Part shown: positions 1 through 10,365 of the stretch, piece after piece | How the letters are laid out: the number at the start of each line of letters is the position of its first letter | Numbering within the stretch: the stretch's first letter is position 1 | NCBI GenBank assembly: GCA_963575745.1 | Contig: CAUYUJ010015942.1 | Span: forward strand, 132,874-175,373 | Origin: Prorocentrum cordatum | Lineage: Eukaryota > Sar > Dinophyceae > Prorocentrales > Prorocentraceae | Direction of reading: 5' to 3' | Length of the DNA: 42,500 bases | The notes under the pieces: generated by a model | Database searches by the model: none | Told to the model about the DNA's origin: nothing | Seen by the model: only the letters and a program-made list of their open reading frames with translations | Translations under genes and position numbers: made by a program

Positions 1-379
1 CTCCCTGCCCCTCCTGCTCCTCCCCCCCCTCCCCCTCCTCCTCCCCCTTCCCGCCCCTGCCCTAAAAGCCGTTGCTGGGCGCGCCGCCCGCGCTCTCAGC
101 CGCGCTGCCGCGCTTGCCTGGCCCCTTGCCGCTGGCTTGGCCCGGCGCGGCCTTTCCCGGCGCCGTGCTCGCGGCCTGCGCGTTGCCGCCAGCCTTCCCG
201 CCAGCGCCCTGGGCGGCGCCGCCCGGCGCCCCGCCCGCGCTCCCTGGCCCGTGGCGCGGCTTGCCCTGCCCCTTGCCGCCGCCGCCTCGTTGGCGGCGCG
301 CGGGAGGGCCGAGCGCGTCGGCAGCCTTCGAAAAACGCAGCCCCCTGGTAAGCGTTCTGCTGAAGCCTACTGCAAGGCA
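1..379. other. GC-rich low-complexity sequence, no supported gene
   Basis: The first 60 bases are C/CT-rich and the rest is extremely GC-rich. Several frames are open here, but they read as Ala/Pro/Gly/Arg-rich translations with no recognisable motif. Such open frames are expected by chance at this GC content. The stretch may be intron or 3' sequence of the coiled-coil gene on the - strand that ends at 380. Confidence 0.4.
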
Positions 380-1840
380 TCAGCTCTCTCCGTAGGAGGC
401 CGCCGTCATCCTTCGAAGGCCGCCCCCCGCGCCGCCCCCGCCCGCGCGCCGAGGGCCTTTGCCGCGGGCCTGGTCTTGCTCCTTGCGCCCCGAGCAACTG
501 TAGCAGGCCTGCGCCTTCAGCTTCAGCTCGTGGTTCTCTTGCAACAGCCTCGCGTTCTTCTCGTGGAGCTCCTGCGGGGACCGTGCCCGCAAACGCCAGC
601 CCGTCGCACTCGGAGAGCCCTGCGCGCGCACTTCGGAACGCACCGTGCCCAGGCGTTCGAGGAGCTGCGCGGGGCTCCCCCCTGGTGCGCGGGCGATTGC
701 GCGCGCACTCCCCGGCGCCGAGTTCTTCTGGTGGAGCGCCACCTGCTCCTGCAAAGCCAACTCCTTCTTGCCCGGGTAATCCACGCCGTCGACGTGCTGG
801 CCGCCGTGATACATCGTGGCCCAGTAGTTCACCTGCGCCTGGAGCTCTAACGTTTCGCGCGTCAGGCGGTGGCCCTCCGTCGTCAGGCCCGCGCACCTTG
901 CAGAACAAGTGCGGTTCTCGGTGCGACCCGGCGCCCTCGCGCGGAGAAGTCTGAACTTCTCCCCGCGAGCGCGCTTGGCGGCCGTCACCCGATGGACCGA
1001 CCTGGTCTCCAGCCTCTCCTTGGCCGCCTCTGCGTCGAGCGCCTCCTGGCGCGCCTGCGCCAGCTCCGCGCGCGCCGTCGCGAGCTCTGCGTCGCGCTCG
1101 CCCAGCGCCGTCGCCGCGGCGGCGGCTTCCTGGCGCGCCTGTGCTAGCTCCTTCCGCAACCTGTCCGCCTCCGCGCCGCGCGGCGAGCTCCCCGCGACCC
1201 CCGGCGCCGCCGCCGAGCTCGCCGCCGCCGCCCGCGCCGGAGCCGCTTCCGGCGCCGCCGCGGCTGCGCGCGGCGGCGCGTCGGGTTCCGCGCTCGCGGA
1301 CTCGTTGTCGGAGCTCTCCGAGCTCTCCGAACCGCCCGAGCTTCTCGAGGAGCGCGTGCGCGAGCGCGGCGACCCGGCCGCGCTCCTCGGCGCCGCTGCC
1401 GTCGCCGCCGCCCGCCGCGCCGGCGCGGCGGCCGCGGTCGTCGGCCTCGCGGCACATCGAAGACACGTCGCCGCACCGACCACCTCCAACCTGTCTTGCC
1501 GACGCCCACGTGTAGCAATACACGCGCGCGCCGCCGAGACGAGCCGGCGGCAGCGGCGCGGTGACGTCAATGACTGCGCAGCCTGGCGCCCCTGTTTCTC
1601 TGGGCCGTGACCGCGGCGCCGTCCTTGAGGGTGTCGCCCAGCGGCAAGTCCAGAGGCAGCGGCTTGCCCCGCGCGCGCCCCTCGGGGAGATCCGCTTCCC
1701 GCCTTTCTACGCGCGAATGCAACCTCCGGCGCGGGCGAAATTTCTAAGCCAACGCCAGCCAGGTGGCAGATAGTCACAGCGACGCCCATGAAATAGCTGG
1801 CGCTGGAAGGGAGGAGAGGCAGGGTGACTGAAAAAGACAA
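380..1840 (-). CDS. Coiled-coil protein, probable exon or partial gene, function unknown
   Basis: One - strand frame stays open for 486 codons and has compositional structure, unlike the overlapping frames. Residues about 150-185 are Ser/Arg/Glu-rich (SRSSGGSESSESSDNE). Residues about 224-300 form a clear heptad-rich coiled coil (DRLRKELAQARQEAAAAA onward). A second helical segment lies at about 319-372 (RLTRETLELQAQVNYW) and a third at 421-445 (ELHEKNARLLQENHELKLKA). A possible Cys pair (CYSC) follows at 447-450. The first 115 or so residues look unlike protein and may be leader or intron, so the true start is unknown. No enzymatic motif is visible. The small exon at 2060-2283 on the same strand could belong to the same gene, but this is not shown. 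Family not recognised; a scaffold or cytoskeletal role would be a guess. Confidence 0.5.
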   Translation of the reverse strand: MSFSVTLPLLPSSASYFMGVAVTICHLAGVGLEISPAPEVAFARRKAGSGSPRGARAGQAAASGLAAGRHPQGRRRGHGPEKQGRQAAQSLTSPRRCRRLVSAARACIATRGRRQDRLEVVGAATCLRCAARPTTAAAAPARRAAATAAAPRSAAGSPRSRTRSSRSSGGSESSESSDNESASAEPDAPPRAAAAAPEAAPARAAAASSAAAPGVAGSSPRGAEADRLRKELAQARQEAAAAATALGERDAELATARAELAQARQEALDAEAAKERLETRSVHRVTAAKRARGEKFRLLRARAPGRTENRTCSARCAGLTTEGHRLTRETLELQAQVNYWATMYHGGQHVDGVDYPGKKELALQEQVALHQKNSAPGSARAIARAPGGSPAQLLERLGTVRSEVRAQGSPSATGWRLRARSPQELHEKNARLLQENHELKLKAQACYSCSGRKEQDQARGKGPRRAGGGGAGGGLRRMTAASYGES

Positions 1841-2059
1841 GAGGGGCCGGGAGGGAAGGACAGCACGAGCAAGAGCTTCCGCCGCCGCTTCCTGCCGCCG
1901 ACGCTGCCCTTGGCCCTCGGCTCTGGTTTTTCTTCAAAACGTGGGCTCCTGGGAAAGAACGAGCGGCCCCGCGGGCGAGCGCGGCTTCACCCGAAAATGT
2001 TCGGCGGTGCAGAGACCGCGGCGGGCCCACTCGGGAGCGGCGCGCCCGCCCGCCGAACG

Positions 2060-2283
2060 CGCGAGCTCAGACAATAAATTTCGCCGTCTGCGGAGGAAGT
2101 ATTCGCATGTATTTGGGGCGAGAAGGTATCGCCAGCCTCGTTCTGGAAGTTCGCCGCCTTAAACGTCCAGCCGAACTTGTCCCAGATGGCGGCTAGAAGC
2201 TCCGCCCCGGTGGCCGACGAGTCGATGGCGATAACGTCCGACTTCGAGTGGCCGTTCACGGCTAGCAACTTCAGCATGACCAT
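2060..2283 (-). CDS. Small exon with a possible ubiquitin-like fold
   Basis: The - strand frame starting at ATG 2283 (or 2277) reads MVMLKLLAVNGHSKSDV and continues to a helix-like segment, TGAELLAAIWDKFGW, then about 40 more residues with mixed composition. A short beta hairpin followed by a helix ending in DKFG resembles the start of ubiquitin-like folds (compare the ubiquitin helix ending in DKEG). That resemblance is by eye only. Conserved-looking coding ends near 2060, where composition changes to Arg/Ala/Gly-rich, so a splice donor is likely nearby. The ATG lies after GCC repeats. It could be the first exon of the gene that includes the coiled-coil frame downstream. Not recognised as a named family. 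Confidence 0.3.
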
Positions 2284-2440
2284 GGCGGCGGCCGTGAAGA
2301 GCTGCCAGAAACTAAAATTTGAACCACAAGTATTGCCAATTACTTTGAACACCACCCATACCCCTGCTACCTTCTCTTCCTCCTCCTCCTCTTCCGTTTT
2401 TCTTCCTCTGACTCCTCTCCCTCCCCGGTCCCCAAGAAGG

Positions 2441-2605
2441 CCTCCGAAGGGGCGAAACGGCGCAAAGGCGCCCCAGGACGGCCCAAGACGCCCCCAAGAG
2501 GCCCAAAGAGGTCCCCAAAAAGCTCTCCAGAAACCCCAACAAACCCCCTAAGAGGCCTCAAAGAGGCCCCAAAGAGGCTCTCAAAGGGCCCCACAACGAC
2601 AGGAC
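2441..2605. repeat. Degenerate CCCCAAGAGGCC-type dispersed repeat
   Basis: The stretch is built from variants of 'ccccaagaggccc' and 'cccaaagaggctc', preceded by a CT-rich tract. Similar wording recurs at 4495-4600, 10020-10160 and 10861-11090, so this is a dispersed family. The open frames across it are repetitive and probably not coding. Confidence 0.5.
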
Positions 2606-2689
2606 TGAGCGGCCAGCTGACGGTCTGGACCAGGTGCAGTGCAGCGGGCGGTTCATTGCAAGAACTCCGCCGGGCGCACCGCACCTCCA

Positions 2690-4360
2690 ACTGCAGGCAC
2701 GCGAGGAGGGAGGAAGGAGGGCAGTGGCCCCGAGGTAGAAGATTTCGTGCAAAGGGCGATTGCCGAACATATAGGCCAGCCTTGTACTGACACGCGGAGA
2801 ATGCTCATTCACCTCGTGGACATTCGCACGCTCGTCCCAGCGCTGAAACTGAGGGGGGCGCATCCGCCCCCCGTGGCGCTGGCGGCGCCCGGAGGTGGGC
2901 AGACCGGCACTGCGGGCAGACCACCCAACGCTCGGTCTGCACGTGCTCCGGACGTGCACCCCGCGAAGCGAGAGGAATCAACATAGCAACGCCGGCGCTG
3001 CCATCGCTGGCGGCAAGAGGAGCGGCGCGTGCGCCGCCGCGCCAGGCGGCCCGTCCAGCGGGGGGCAGTGGCGTCGAGCGAACGCGCCCCAGGCAGCTGG
3101 CGCCACAAGGACACCTGCGGTATTGGGGACCAAAGCAGCCGTTACAACCCGCAGCAACGAAGTTCCCAGATGCGGCCCCACGGTCGCGAGCGCCTCCGCC
3201 ATGGCGACGCCGACGACAACTGCTGAGACACGTCGCGCGCAGCCTCGAGACAGACCCGCGCCGCGACCCCCCCCCCTCCACCCGACCCCTTCAGCCCAAC
3301 TATCCCCTGACCCCATTCGCACCCCCGGGGGGGGGGGGGGGCGGGGGCGAGGGGGCGAGCGTGAGAAATTAGCGCCTGACGCCGCGCGATGACGCGGCTA
3401 GAGTGCCGAGCCTCGCGCGCGCGCAACCCCGACTCCAGCCGCCGCCAGAAGCGAACGGGCAGCTGAACCGACTGCATTGCAGCCGCCCTGACAGCCAAAA
3501 TGACCGCGCCAATCGGCCGCGCGAAAACTCGAAGGGGGCCTGGGAGTATGTTCCGACATCCTGGGTTCACGCGCAGGTCTAATGAAACAAAACATGCGCA
3601 TGCAATATGATGCGCAAAGGATCGGGCGTTCTGACGCCCCAAATCACAGCGGCCACTGCTGGAATCAGCGAACGAAGCACGATGGGCGATGCCGCGGGGC
3701 GTTCTTTATGAAGCGAAGTTCTTACATTTCGGAGTCGGCGTTTGGTGCTTCAGCGTGCGAAATGCATGAGAGAGGCGCGGCTTCTATGCCGGGGTCGGGG
3801 CATCCTTGTGCGACGCCATGGAAACTGCATGGAACAACCTTGGAACCATCACTGACAAAATGATAGCGGCGTTGCTTGTTATGTGACGACCTACAGAATT
3901 CATTGACTGAAACCTAACATGTGCTCAAGATGAAGAGGCGATCTGCGAGGTGCCGAAGTGGCCGCTTCACAGATCGCAGGCTTCACTCATGCCAGGGACA
4001 ATGGAACTACGCAGGGAAAGAATACCATCCTAAAGTGAACCCCGGGCCCGATGCCTTTCCAGGAAAATAATGACCTTCCTCTTGCATTTAATTGGCACGT
4101 GGCATTGCAAGCCCCCCCCCCCCCCGATCTTTGCCCCTTCCCCCTTCGCCCTGGCGCCCGTCGCGAACTCGCGCGGGATGCGTCCAAGGTTGGCCCCCCC
4201 CCCCGGGCACCATGGGCCGGCGCGCTGCGTCGCCCGGGTCCGCATTCGACTGCCGGAGTTCCGTCGCCCGCCGGCTTGGCGGCGCATGGCTCGCGGGTGA
4301 ACGACGGCCCCAGAAACCTCAAAGATGGCAGGGGAGATTCTCGACAGCCCCCCAGACGGC
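2690..4360. other. No gene recognised; GC-rich DNA with homopolymer runs
   Basis: Several frames are open, but none shows a recognisable domain or consistent coding texture. Notable items are a run of 15 G at 3327-3341 followed by further G-runs (possible G-quadruplex) and C-runs near 4112 and 4195. The stretch may be intergenic or intronic. Confidence 0.4.
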
Positions 4361-4363
4361 CCC

Positions 4364-4620
4364 AGCGGAGGAGGAGGGGGGGGGCGAGGAGGAGGAGGAG
4401 GAGGCGGTCGAGGAGGAAAAGGAGGAAGAGGAGGAGGAGGAGGAGAGGGAGGAGGAGGGGGACGAGGAGGTGGAGGAGGACAAAGATGGCGGGGGGGCGG
4501 AACGCCCACAGATGGGCCAAGAGGCCCCAAGGACGGTCCCGGAAGGGCCCCAAGAGAGAAGAGGGAAACACCGATGCGCGGCGCCTGGCAGGTCCCATAC
4601 ACAGAGGAAGAGGAGGGAGG
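4364..4620. repeat. Polypurine (GGA)n tract plus dispersed repeat R1, copy 1
   Basis: About 120 bp of (GGA)n-like polypurine is followed by about 110 bp beginning 'agatgggccaagaggcccc' and ending near 'ggcaggtcccatacacaga'. The same order and wording occur at 9957-10140, with about four in five bases matching by eye. The polypurine tract and the 110-bp block therefore move or duplicate as one unit, R1. Confidence 0.65.
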
Positions 4621-5206
4621 GAGGAACAGGAGGACCAACCGACCAACCAACACCGATCGGGGCCAACGTCCAACTTCAGGAACGCAAGCGCCCTAGGACC
4701 GACCTAACGGCCGCGAGTTCAGGCGCGGGGCCTGCCCGCCGCTCGCGGAGTCTATGAGCCCCGAGCATCAACGGACAACCTACCCTGCGCAATTCAAGAG
4801 GCGGGCCGCTGCGCCCGCCACCGAACTACCAAAACCACTGCCACGACACGCTCGGACGGGTCGCGGCCCAACGCGCTCGGGGAGAGAGGGCAATGGGAGG
4901 AACGCGCCTGGCGAGCGACAGCAGCAGCGCGGTCGGGCCTGGAAGCCGCCGCCCCCGAGGCCCTCGACGTTCTGCACCCAGACATCGCAGCGGGCGATCT
5001 CAATCGAGCCGCGCGCCTCGAAGCGCCGGGCCCGCGGCCGCCGCCGCGGAGGGCGCCGAAGAGGGGGGGGGGGCTCGCACGCTCTACTCGCATCGTTTAC
5101 AGCACGTCAAACACTTTACATTCATGAACACGCACGTCTTGCACCTGCATGTCCAACGACATTGCAGAACCCTGAACCTCATCCACAACATCGTTATCAC
5201 GACTTC
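4620..5206. other. No supported gene
   Basis: GC-rich DNA between the R1 repeat and the 3' end of LINE 1. It contains a short G run near 5066. The most AT-rich part, about 5090-5206, lies just beyond the stop of the LINE 1 tail and is the natural place for the element's 3' untranslated end. No motif was recognised. Confidence 0.35.
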
Positions 5207-5850
5207 TCATTCATCCATCGAAACCTCATCCGGTAACGTCTGCAACACTCTCTCGAGGTGCACCATCGGGGCGGCGCCCGTCTTCCTCGCGAGCCCCAGC
5301 TGCATCGAGCAGTCTACGAGCGCGCCAAGAGACTCTGTCTGCGTCATCGGGATCTTGCGATCTCCGCCCTTGAACGCCGCCTGAACTTTCACAAAGGGAT
5401 ACAGCATGCCGACCTCCGAGATCGACTTGGCGTTCAGCTCGTCCCCCCGCGCCTTCTGCGCATTTACCTGGCCGACCGCCGCGCCCATGGAGACCGCGCC
5501 CTCGACCAGGCCCACCAGTGCAGCGACGCTGATAGTGCCGAGCTTGTCCACGTCCTCGTGCTTGCCACGACTGCGCGGGCCCTGCGCCGCCTCTACCCAA
5601 CCCTTGGCCCGCCCGCGAGCGGCCGCGACTGGCGCCGCCGACTCTGGGCCGATCAGCGCGACCGTGGCGATTGACTCTCGCTGCCTAGTTCACAGCGACA
5701 AATTCACGATCATCTTCATCATCGCGGGCGCAATCTTGCAGATGTGCTCTAGCTTGAGCATTTCTAGAGACTCGATCTCCTCTGGCGGCACTGTGCGATT
5801 GTTGGTCCTCTGGGCGCCCCTTATTGCCGACGCGACCGCCGTCTGCGTCG
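5207..5850 (-). pseudogene. Probable C-terminal tail of the LINE 1 polyprotein
   Basis: Two frames with protein-like composition follow the zinc finger on the same strand. One contains PTQTAVASAIRGAQRTNNR and VPPEEIESLEMLKLEHICK and ends at about 5690. The other runs from about 5660 to a TGA at 5207 (VDKLGTISVAALVGLVEGA ... ALVDCSMQLGLARKTGAAP). No known domain was recognised. Position, strand and texture suggest it is the C-terminal end of LINE 1, but it could instead be a separate host gene with an intron near 5670. Confidence 0.4.
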
Positions 5851-5957
5851 GCAGCCTGAATTCCCGCCCGCTTTCCTCTCGTCGGGCTGCGGCTCGCCAA
5901 ACTGCGGCAAGAACCGCCGAGAACATTCCGCGCAAACTCAGGCAGTGGATGCGGTAA

Positions 5958-7077
5958 ATGCTGCACAAGATGCCGCCGCAGCTGTTGGAGAGCCTCAAAC
6001 GGCTCGGCACACTCAGGACACGTCTCGATCTCTGCGTCAACAATGGGCGGATCAGACTTCGAGCTGTCCACGCGGCACCTTGAGCGCAAGGTGTCTGACG
6101 GCTGTGTCACAACATCTGAACGCACTTGAACATGCTATGCATTGGTTCGTTGCAGTGAGTTTGACAGCAAGAGAAGCAATGCCATGATGACCCCCACTGG
6201 CTTGGCGCTGACGCACGAGCAGGGCTCTCCTCGTCCGAAACCGGCGCTCACGCACAGCCCCCATCCCCATCCAGTAATGCACAACAGAAATCACCATCCG
6301 CTGACTCATCAGGCTCAGGAACTGGGGCCGCAGGCACACAGGCTCGAAGGAGCCGCCCAGCGCGAAACTGTTGCATATCAACTTTCGAGAAGGCTTCGAA
6401 CCCGGACGTGTTGCCCCTGAATGCGCTCAGAAAATCCCACTCCATCTACTCGACCCCCCCCCCCCGCCTCATCCTCGATCCCCATGTGGGACATATCACA
6501 AAAGAACTGCAGGGCCCACGGGTTACTGCGAGAGCCCAAGTGGGCGCACCAGGGAGCCAGGGGACCAATCAAAACGCGACGGCACTTCATCTTCACGCGC
6601 AAGCTCGCCGAACACCGCCGTGAGCTGTCGCTCGCGACGCCCAGGAGAGCGTACACTTTGCTGCCACTCCTTCAGCCTCTGGACGCGCAACTCCAGCGCC
6701 AGCGGCGCGATCCCAGCCTGCCGCCAAATCTGCGCAGCTGGCGGCGCGCGAATTACAACAGTCTCTCGCCCCCCCTCGTCGACGCACTGCACTTTCTCGG
6801 CAAGTCCACCGAGCGACACTTTCAAGTACTTCAAGCACGCAGACTCCAGGCGCGCCTCCGTGGACCTCGAGAGTACCAGAGCCGCGAGGCCCGACAGGGC
6901 CGCCTCGATAACGTTGCTCGTGAACGCCATCTCCTTAACCTTCCGCGAAGCACATGGGGGCCAGAAGCGCCTGATACGAGCCCGCCCCCTAAACGTTGCC
7001 GCGCACCTGGCCGAGACCTCTGGGGCCCGCGAAACACTGGGAGCACATCGAATGCCAAGAAAGGGAACCACGGGCAA
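5958..7077 (-). pseudogene. LINE 1 region after the RT, with a C2H2 zinc finger
   Basis: The frame 7077-6523 reads as a helical region typical of the part after the RT in these elements (SNVIEAALSGLAALVLSRS, IWRQAGIAPLALELRVQRL, RERQLTAVFGELAREDEV). It continues in another frame through NPWALQFFCDMSHMGIED. Further on, a classical C2H2 finger is present at 6020-5958: CPEC, twelve residues, then HLVQH, giving C-x2-C-x12-H-x3-H. The finger would help bind nucleic acid. The frames do not join without indels, so this is a broken region. Confidence 0.6.
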
Positions 7078-7224
7078 CGCCAGTCCAGGAAGTCGTTCAG
7101 AACCATGGGCCCGGAAGACGTACTTGGTCAGTCTGATCGCCCCGGGGCCCGCGAAATGCGGCGCGGCCTGTTGCCCCCCTCACTCCGGTACCTGCCGCGT
7201 TGTTGTGCGCGGCGTTTGAGGTGC

Positions 7225-8744
7225 CTATCTGACGAAACCAGCGCGCGCGGTGCCATCGCAGTCCTTGGTTACGCGCGTCTCATTCACGTCATCCGCAAAA
7301 ACTCGCAGCGAGAGGTCGCACTCCACGCCCGCGATCGGAATCCTGCCGCGCAGACCGTTGGCGCGCGCAGCGTGATGGTCGCGAGACCACGCGCGAATCG
7401 GAAGAGCAAAAGCCTCCTGAAATACCGCGGCAGCATTGGCGCCCCCCATGTAGCCCCCCCCACCCACCCACCCCCCCGATTCTGAAGCGCCCCCCCCCCC
7501 CCTCCAATGGCACTGCAGCGCGCGCGTGCGTCGGTGCCTCTGTCTGAGTATCTTGGCGTCAGCCTCGTCGTGCAATCTCGCAACTGCCAGATCAAGCGAG
7601 ACGTGCTGGGCCGAACCGAAGGCACTGCGCACGTCATGTTTCGTGTCAATCGTGCCCAGCCCCATCCTCTGGGCCCCCCAGGAAACAACGGCAGTCGTCC
7701 CGGCCGCGCCCGCGCGAGACCTCCTCGGAGGACGCCCGTAGCCATATCTCGGAAGTGCACGCGGCTCTCGGCGGGCCGTTTTGACCCACATCTTCCCAAG
7801 CGCACCGAGCCCGTGGAGCAGTCGAGCTCCCCAGGCCCTTAGCTTTCCGTTTTCTCTTGGTAAATGGCACGTATGGGATTCGCTCCAGTAAGCAACCAAA
7901 CTCCCATGCTGCCTAAGTTTCAGAGGCACGCAATGCGCCCATTTCCCAAACACTTCTCCAAGCCCGCCAGGCGGCTCGGCGCCGAGACCAGAGATGCGTC
8001 CACGCACATCAGGGCGTTTAGAAAGTAGCAGGGCTCAAACTTCATTAGGAACGCTCCAAGGAACTGCATCCCGACGTCTCCAAGCCACTCTAAAGTCATC
8101 ATCTATGCGCTGCAGATCATCGGCAGCAAGATCAGCATCAGCAATGCTGGGCGGCAGGGCGCAGTCGTGCTCCGACGCCTGAGACGGGGCAAGTTCTTCG
8201 TCGATCGGCGTGGCCGCCAACCCTCCAGCACTAGACGGCGCAGCTAGGTACTCCACCCGCCCACCCATCGACTGCGCGCGCAGCGATCGACCCGAACTTC
8301 CGACGACAAGGTCCCGCTCCATCACCAGCCATTAGTCTGCATATTCCCCACTCCTCCGGCGCCCATCCTTTCGCCTGAGCCCCTCTATCCATCCGCCAGT
8401 CGGGCTTCCCGCTGTTCGCGAGACCTGCGGCGAAGAGCTCGACGCCGGCGCGCGGCGCGAGCAAAACACAGGGTAGCCTCGATATTGTCGGCCATCGTCT
8501 CCCTGGCTTTCCCGCGAGCCTTCAGGGCGAGAACTCGTTCTTGGGCAAGCTGCTGGTGCTCTCAGGGGGGCGCCTTCGGGGTGGCCTCGAAGAGTTCGAG
8601 ACCAACTGACTGCGTGAGCTGCGCCAGCTGCGCCCATGCATCTTCCGTGCCCCCAGCTTCCTGAACTAGCTCTCCTACGCGCTCGGCACCTCGTTCACCG
8701 AGTAATGCTCGAATAGCGTCGCCCATGCGTCTCCGAAATGGCAT
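7225..8744 (-). pseudogene. LINE 1 linker and reverse transcriptase domain, degenerate
   Basis: RNA-dependent DNA polymerase of a non-LTR retrotransposon. The upstream linker frame (8744-8562) is helical (ALLGERGAERVGELVQEAGG). The RT frame (8007-7225) contains PRYGYGRPPRRSRAGAAG, then IDTKHDVRSAFGSAQHVSL, which fits palm motif A (Asp then AF). It continues with GGYMGGANAAAVFQEAFALP in the position of motif B and RVFADDVNETR, the catalytic [YF]xDD box, at 7299-7288. A poly-G/poly-C patch near 7440-7505 inserts Gly/Trp-rich sequence between the motifs and suggests slippage damage. Several frame changes lie between 8040 and 8560. Confidence 0.7.
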
Positions 8745-8936
8745 CTGCGACGCGCTCAGATCTCAGGGCCTGCCCCAGACCTACACAGCCCCGCCTTTTT
8801 TCTGCGGCGCAGGAGGGCGATGCGTCGACCGAAGGGGTACTTCTAGAGCATACGCGGCGTGGCCCCTCGGTCGACTGCCAGGAATGACCTGCAATCTCTG
8901 GGGCGAGCGCATCGCCTGCTGAAGCTTCATAACCGA

Positions 8937-9628
8937 TCAGAGGGATGACGGCAGCAAAATATGATCAACCCACGAAACATGCTGACGCTCACGCGGGCCT
9001 GACGCTCCGTGACAGTCACCATCCGAAGGTAGATTGCGTCCGCCTCCGAAATGCGAAGGGCCTCCTGGGACGCAGGTATTCGCAACCGCCAGATCAAACG
9101 CCTCACCGAATTCTCGAAACAGTTGGCCCGCCTGATACTCTTCACCTCTGCCATGCGCCCCAACAGCATTCGAGTCAACGTCCGCCACTCCGCGCTGCCC
9201 TCTGCATCGCCCGATGCCATCGTTCACATCAACCGCCACCATTGGGGCCGTTCTTGAAAGGGGGCGAGGACAGCGCGCCTGCGGCAAAACCGCATACCTA
9301 CTCAATGGTGGTGCGCAGTCGTGGTTGCCCCCCTGGGATCTTTGCTGCGCGGTGGACAGCACAGACCCAATCAGGTCACGTCTTCATGGGAAAACTTGAT
9401 GCGAATCGCTGCTGCATGCCCGCGGATGTCCAATGTGGGTGTCCATATTATTCCCACATACCGCGCCTTCACCGTCTGTTTGTTCATATCAAACCTGATA
9501 CCGCAACTCGAGTTGGCACGCTGTGCTTTCGCGTGATAGCCACGCTGCGCTGCTTTAGAATGTGGAAGGTCCTCGGCAACGTACGGACTGTCAAAACATC
9601 TCCTGTGAGTAGCAACCAATGCAAGCAC
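8937..9628 (-). pseudogene. LINE 1 endonuclease domain, frameshifted with stops
   Basis: The APE/EEP endonuclease nicks target DNA to prime reverse transcription. The first frame (9628-9371) reads through TPTLDIRGHAAAIRIKFSHE and then hits a TGA in the segment LGLCCPPRSKDPRG, which is a typical strand of these domains. A second frame (9362-8937) carries VAVDVNDGIG, the NDG segment around an active-site Asp/Asn, then DSNAVGAHGRGEEYQAGQ, FREFGEAFDLAVANT and a VDHILLP-like segment near the domain end. The frame change lies between about 9340 and 9260. The motif order is clear, but at least one stop and one frameshift make it non-functional. Confidence 0.7.
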
Positions 9629-9640
9629 ATCAACTCTCTT

Positions 9641-9956
9641 GCACTCTAGATCAATAGTATGTCTCTATCTGCCGCCGAAAGGGGATTCCAGCAAACAGCT
9701 CTCATACTACATTCCTGGATGACTGAACCAGTCAACACAAACGGGGGGGGAAAACATCAATCAGCAACCTCACGCCGCCAGGAACAGAGAAATATAAACC
9801 GTGAGTGAAGCAAATGAAAATAAACATCGTGACTAGGAAGGGTGCGGTAACTGGGCGGTTGGGGCAGGACCTGGGCTCGCGCCTCAGGGTCGGGGCCTCC
9901 GTGCCCAAGCCGACTGTGGCGCAGCCGCTGAACATGTTGTTCCTGGGCCGCGCGGC
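9641..9956. other. No gene seen
   Basis: A moderately AT-rich interval between the truncated 5' end of LINE 1 and the second R1 polypurine repeat. A short G run lies near 9744. No promoter, RNA gene or spliced-leader relic was recognised. Confidence 0.4.
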
Positions 9957-10140
9957 GAGGAGGAGGAGGAGGAGGAGGAGGAGGAGGAGGAGGAGGAGGA
10001 GGAGGAGGAGGGTGGGGAGGCCGAGCGCCCAGAGATGGGTCAAGAAGCCCCAAGGACGGCCCCGGAGGGCTCCAGGACAGAAGAGGAGACCCCGATGATC
10101 GCGGCGCCTCGCAGGCCCCATACAAAAAAGGACCAAAAAG
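9957..10140. repeat. Polypurine (GGA)n tract plus dispersed repeat R1, copy 2
   Basis: About 55 bp of near-perfect (GGA)n is followed by 'agatgggtcaagaagcccc' and about 100 bp matching 4508-4605, ending 'caggccccatacaaaaaag'. Same order and orientation as copy 1. Confidence 0.65.
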
Positions 10141-10185
10141 GCGGCTCAAATAGGCCCCCAGAACGACGGCCTCCGCGAGCCCAGA

Positions 10186-10365
10186 CCTCCTCGCGTCGTG
10201 AGAAAACACGACGGGAGTTCGCTATTTTCGGCCTCTGGGGGCCCTGACCGGGCCTCGGGACTGTCAAGAAACCCTTCAGGATGAGAAACCGTTCCCGGGG
10301 AAGGGGTCCAGACCTTTGAGGGTTGACGTTGCGAAGAGCCACGACTTCGGAGGTCTGGAAGCGGC
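10186..10365 (+). repeat. Hairpin-rich MITE-like element, forward copy
   Basis: Two hairpins lie in this stretch. At 10190-10215 'cgtcgtg' pairs with 'cacgacg'. At 10305-10358 'ccagacct' pairs with 'aggtctgg' at the two ends of a roughly 54-bp block. The reverse complement of both parts is found at 12088-12655, so this is a mobile or duplicated element rather than a chance palindrome. Confidence 0.55.

Larger units (their letters stand above)
5207..9640 (-). mobile_element. LINE 1: decayed APE-type non-LTR retrotransposon, 5' truncated
   Basis: Read on the - strand, the pieces occur in LINE order: an APE-type endonuclease (9628-8937), a linker (8744-8040), a reverse transcriptase with a FADD catalytic box (8007-7225), a post-RT region (7077-6523), a C2H2 zinc finger (6020-5958) and a C-terminal tail ending at a TGA at 5207. 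The frame changes several times and in-frame stops are present (for example TGA in the endonuclease), so the copy is dead. No zinc-ribbon/coiled-coil ORF1 was seen upstream of 9640, so the copy is probably 5' truncated. Its 5' end carries no visible spliced-leader relic, unlike LINE 2. Confidence 0.75.

Noticed and set aside
3905-4070. Possible small gene after 'gtgctcaagatgaag' at 3920
   Set aside because: The leader match is weak and the 40-odd codons that follow have no protein-like pattern or support.
7730-7760. Spliced-leader-like 'cccgtagccatatctcgg' at about 7735
   Set aside because: Only the first 11 bases fit and the 3' half does not. The site encodes RYGY of the LINE 1 RT on the - strand, which explains it.
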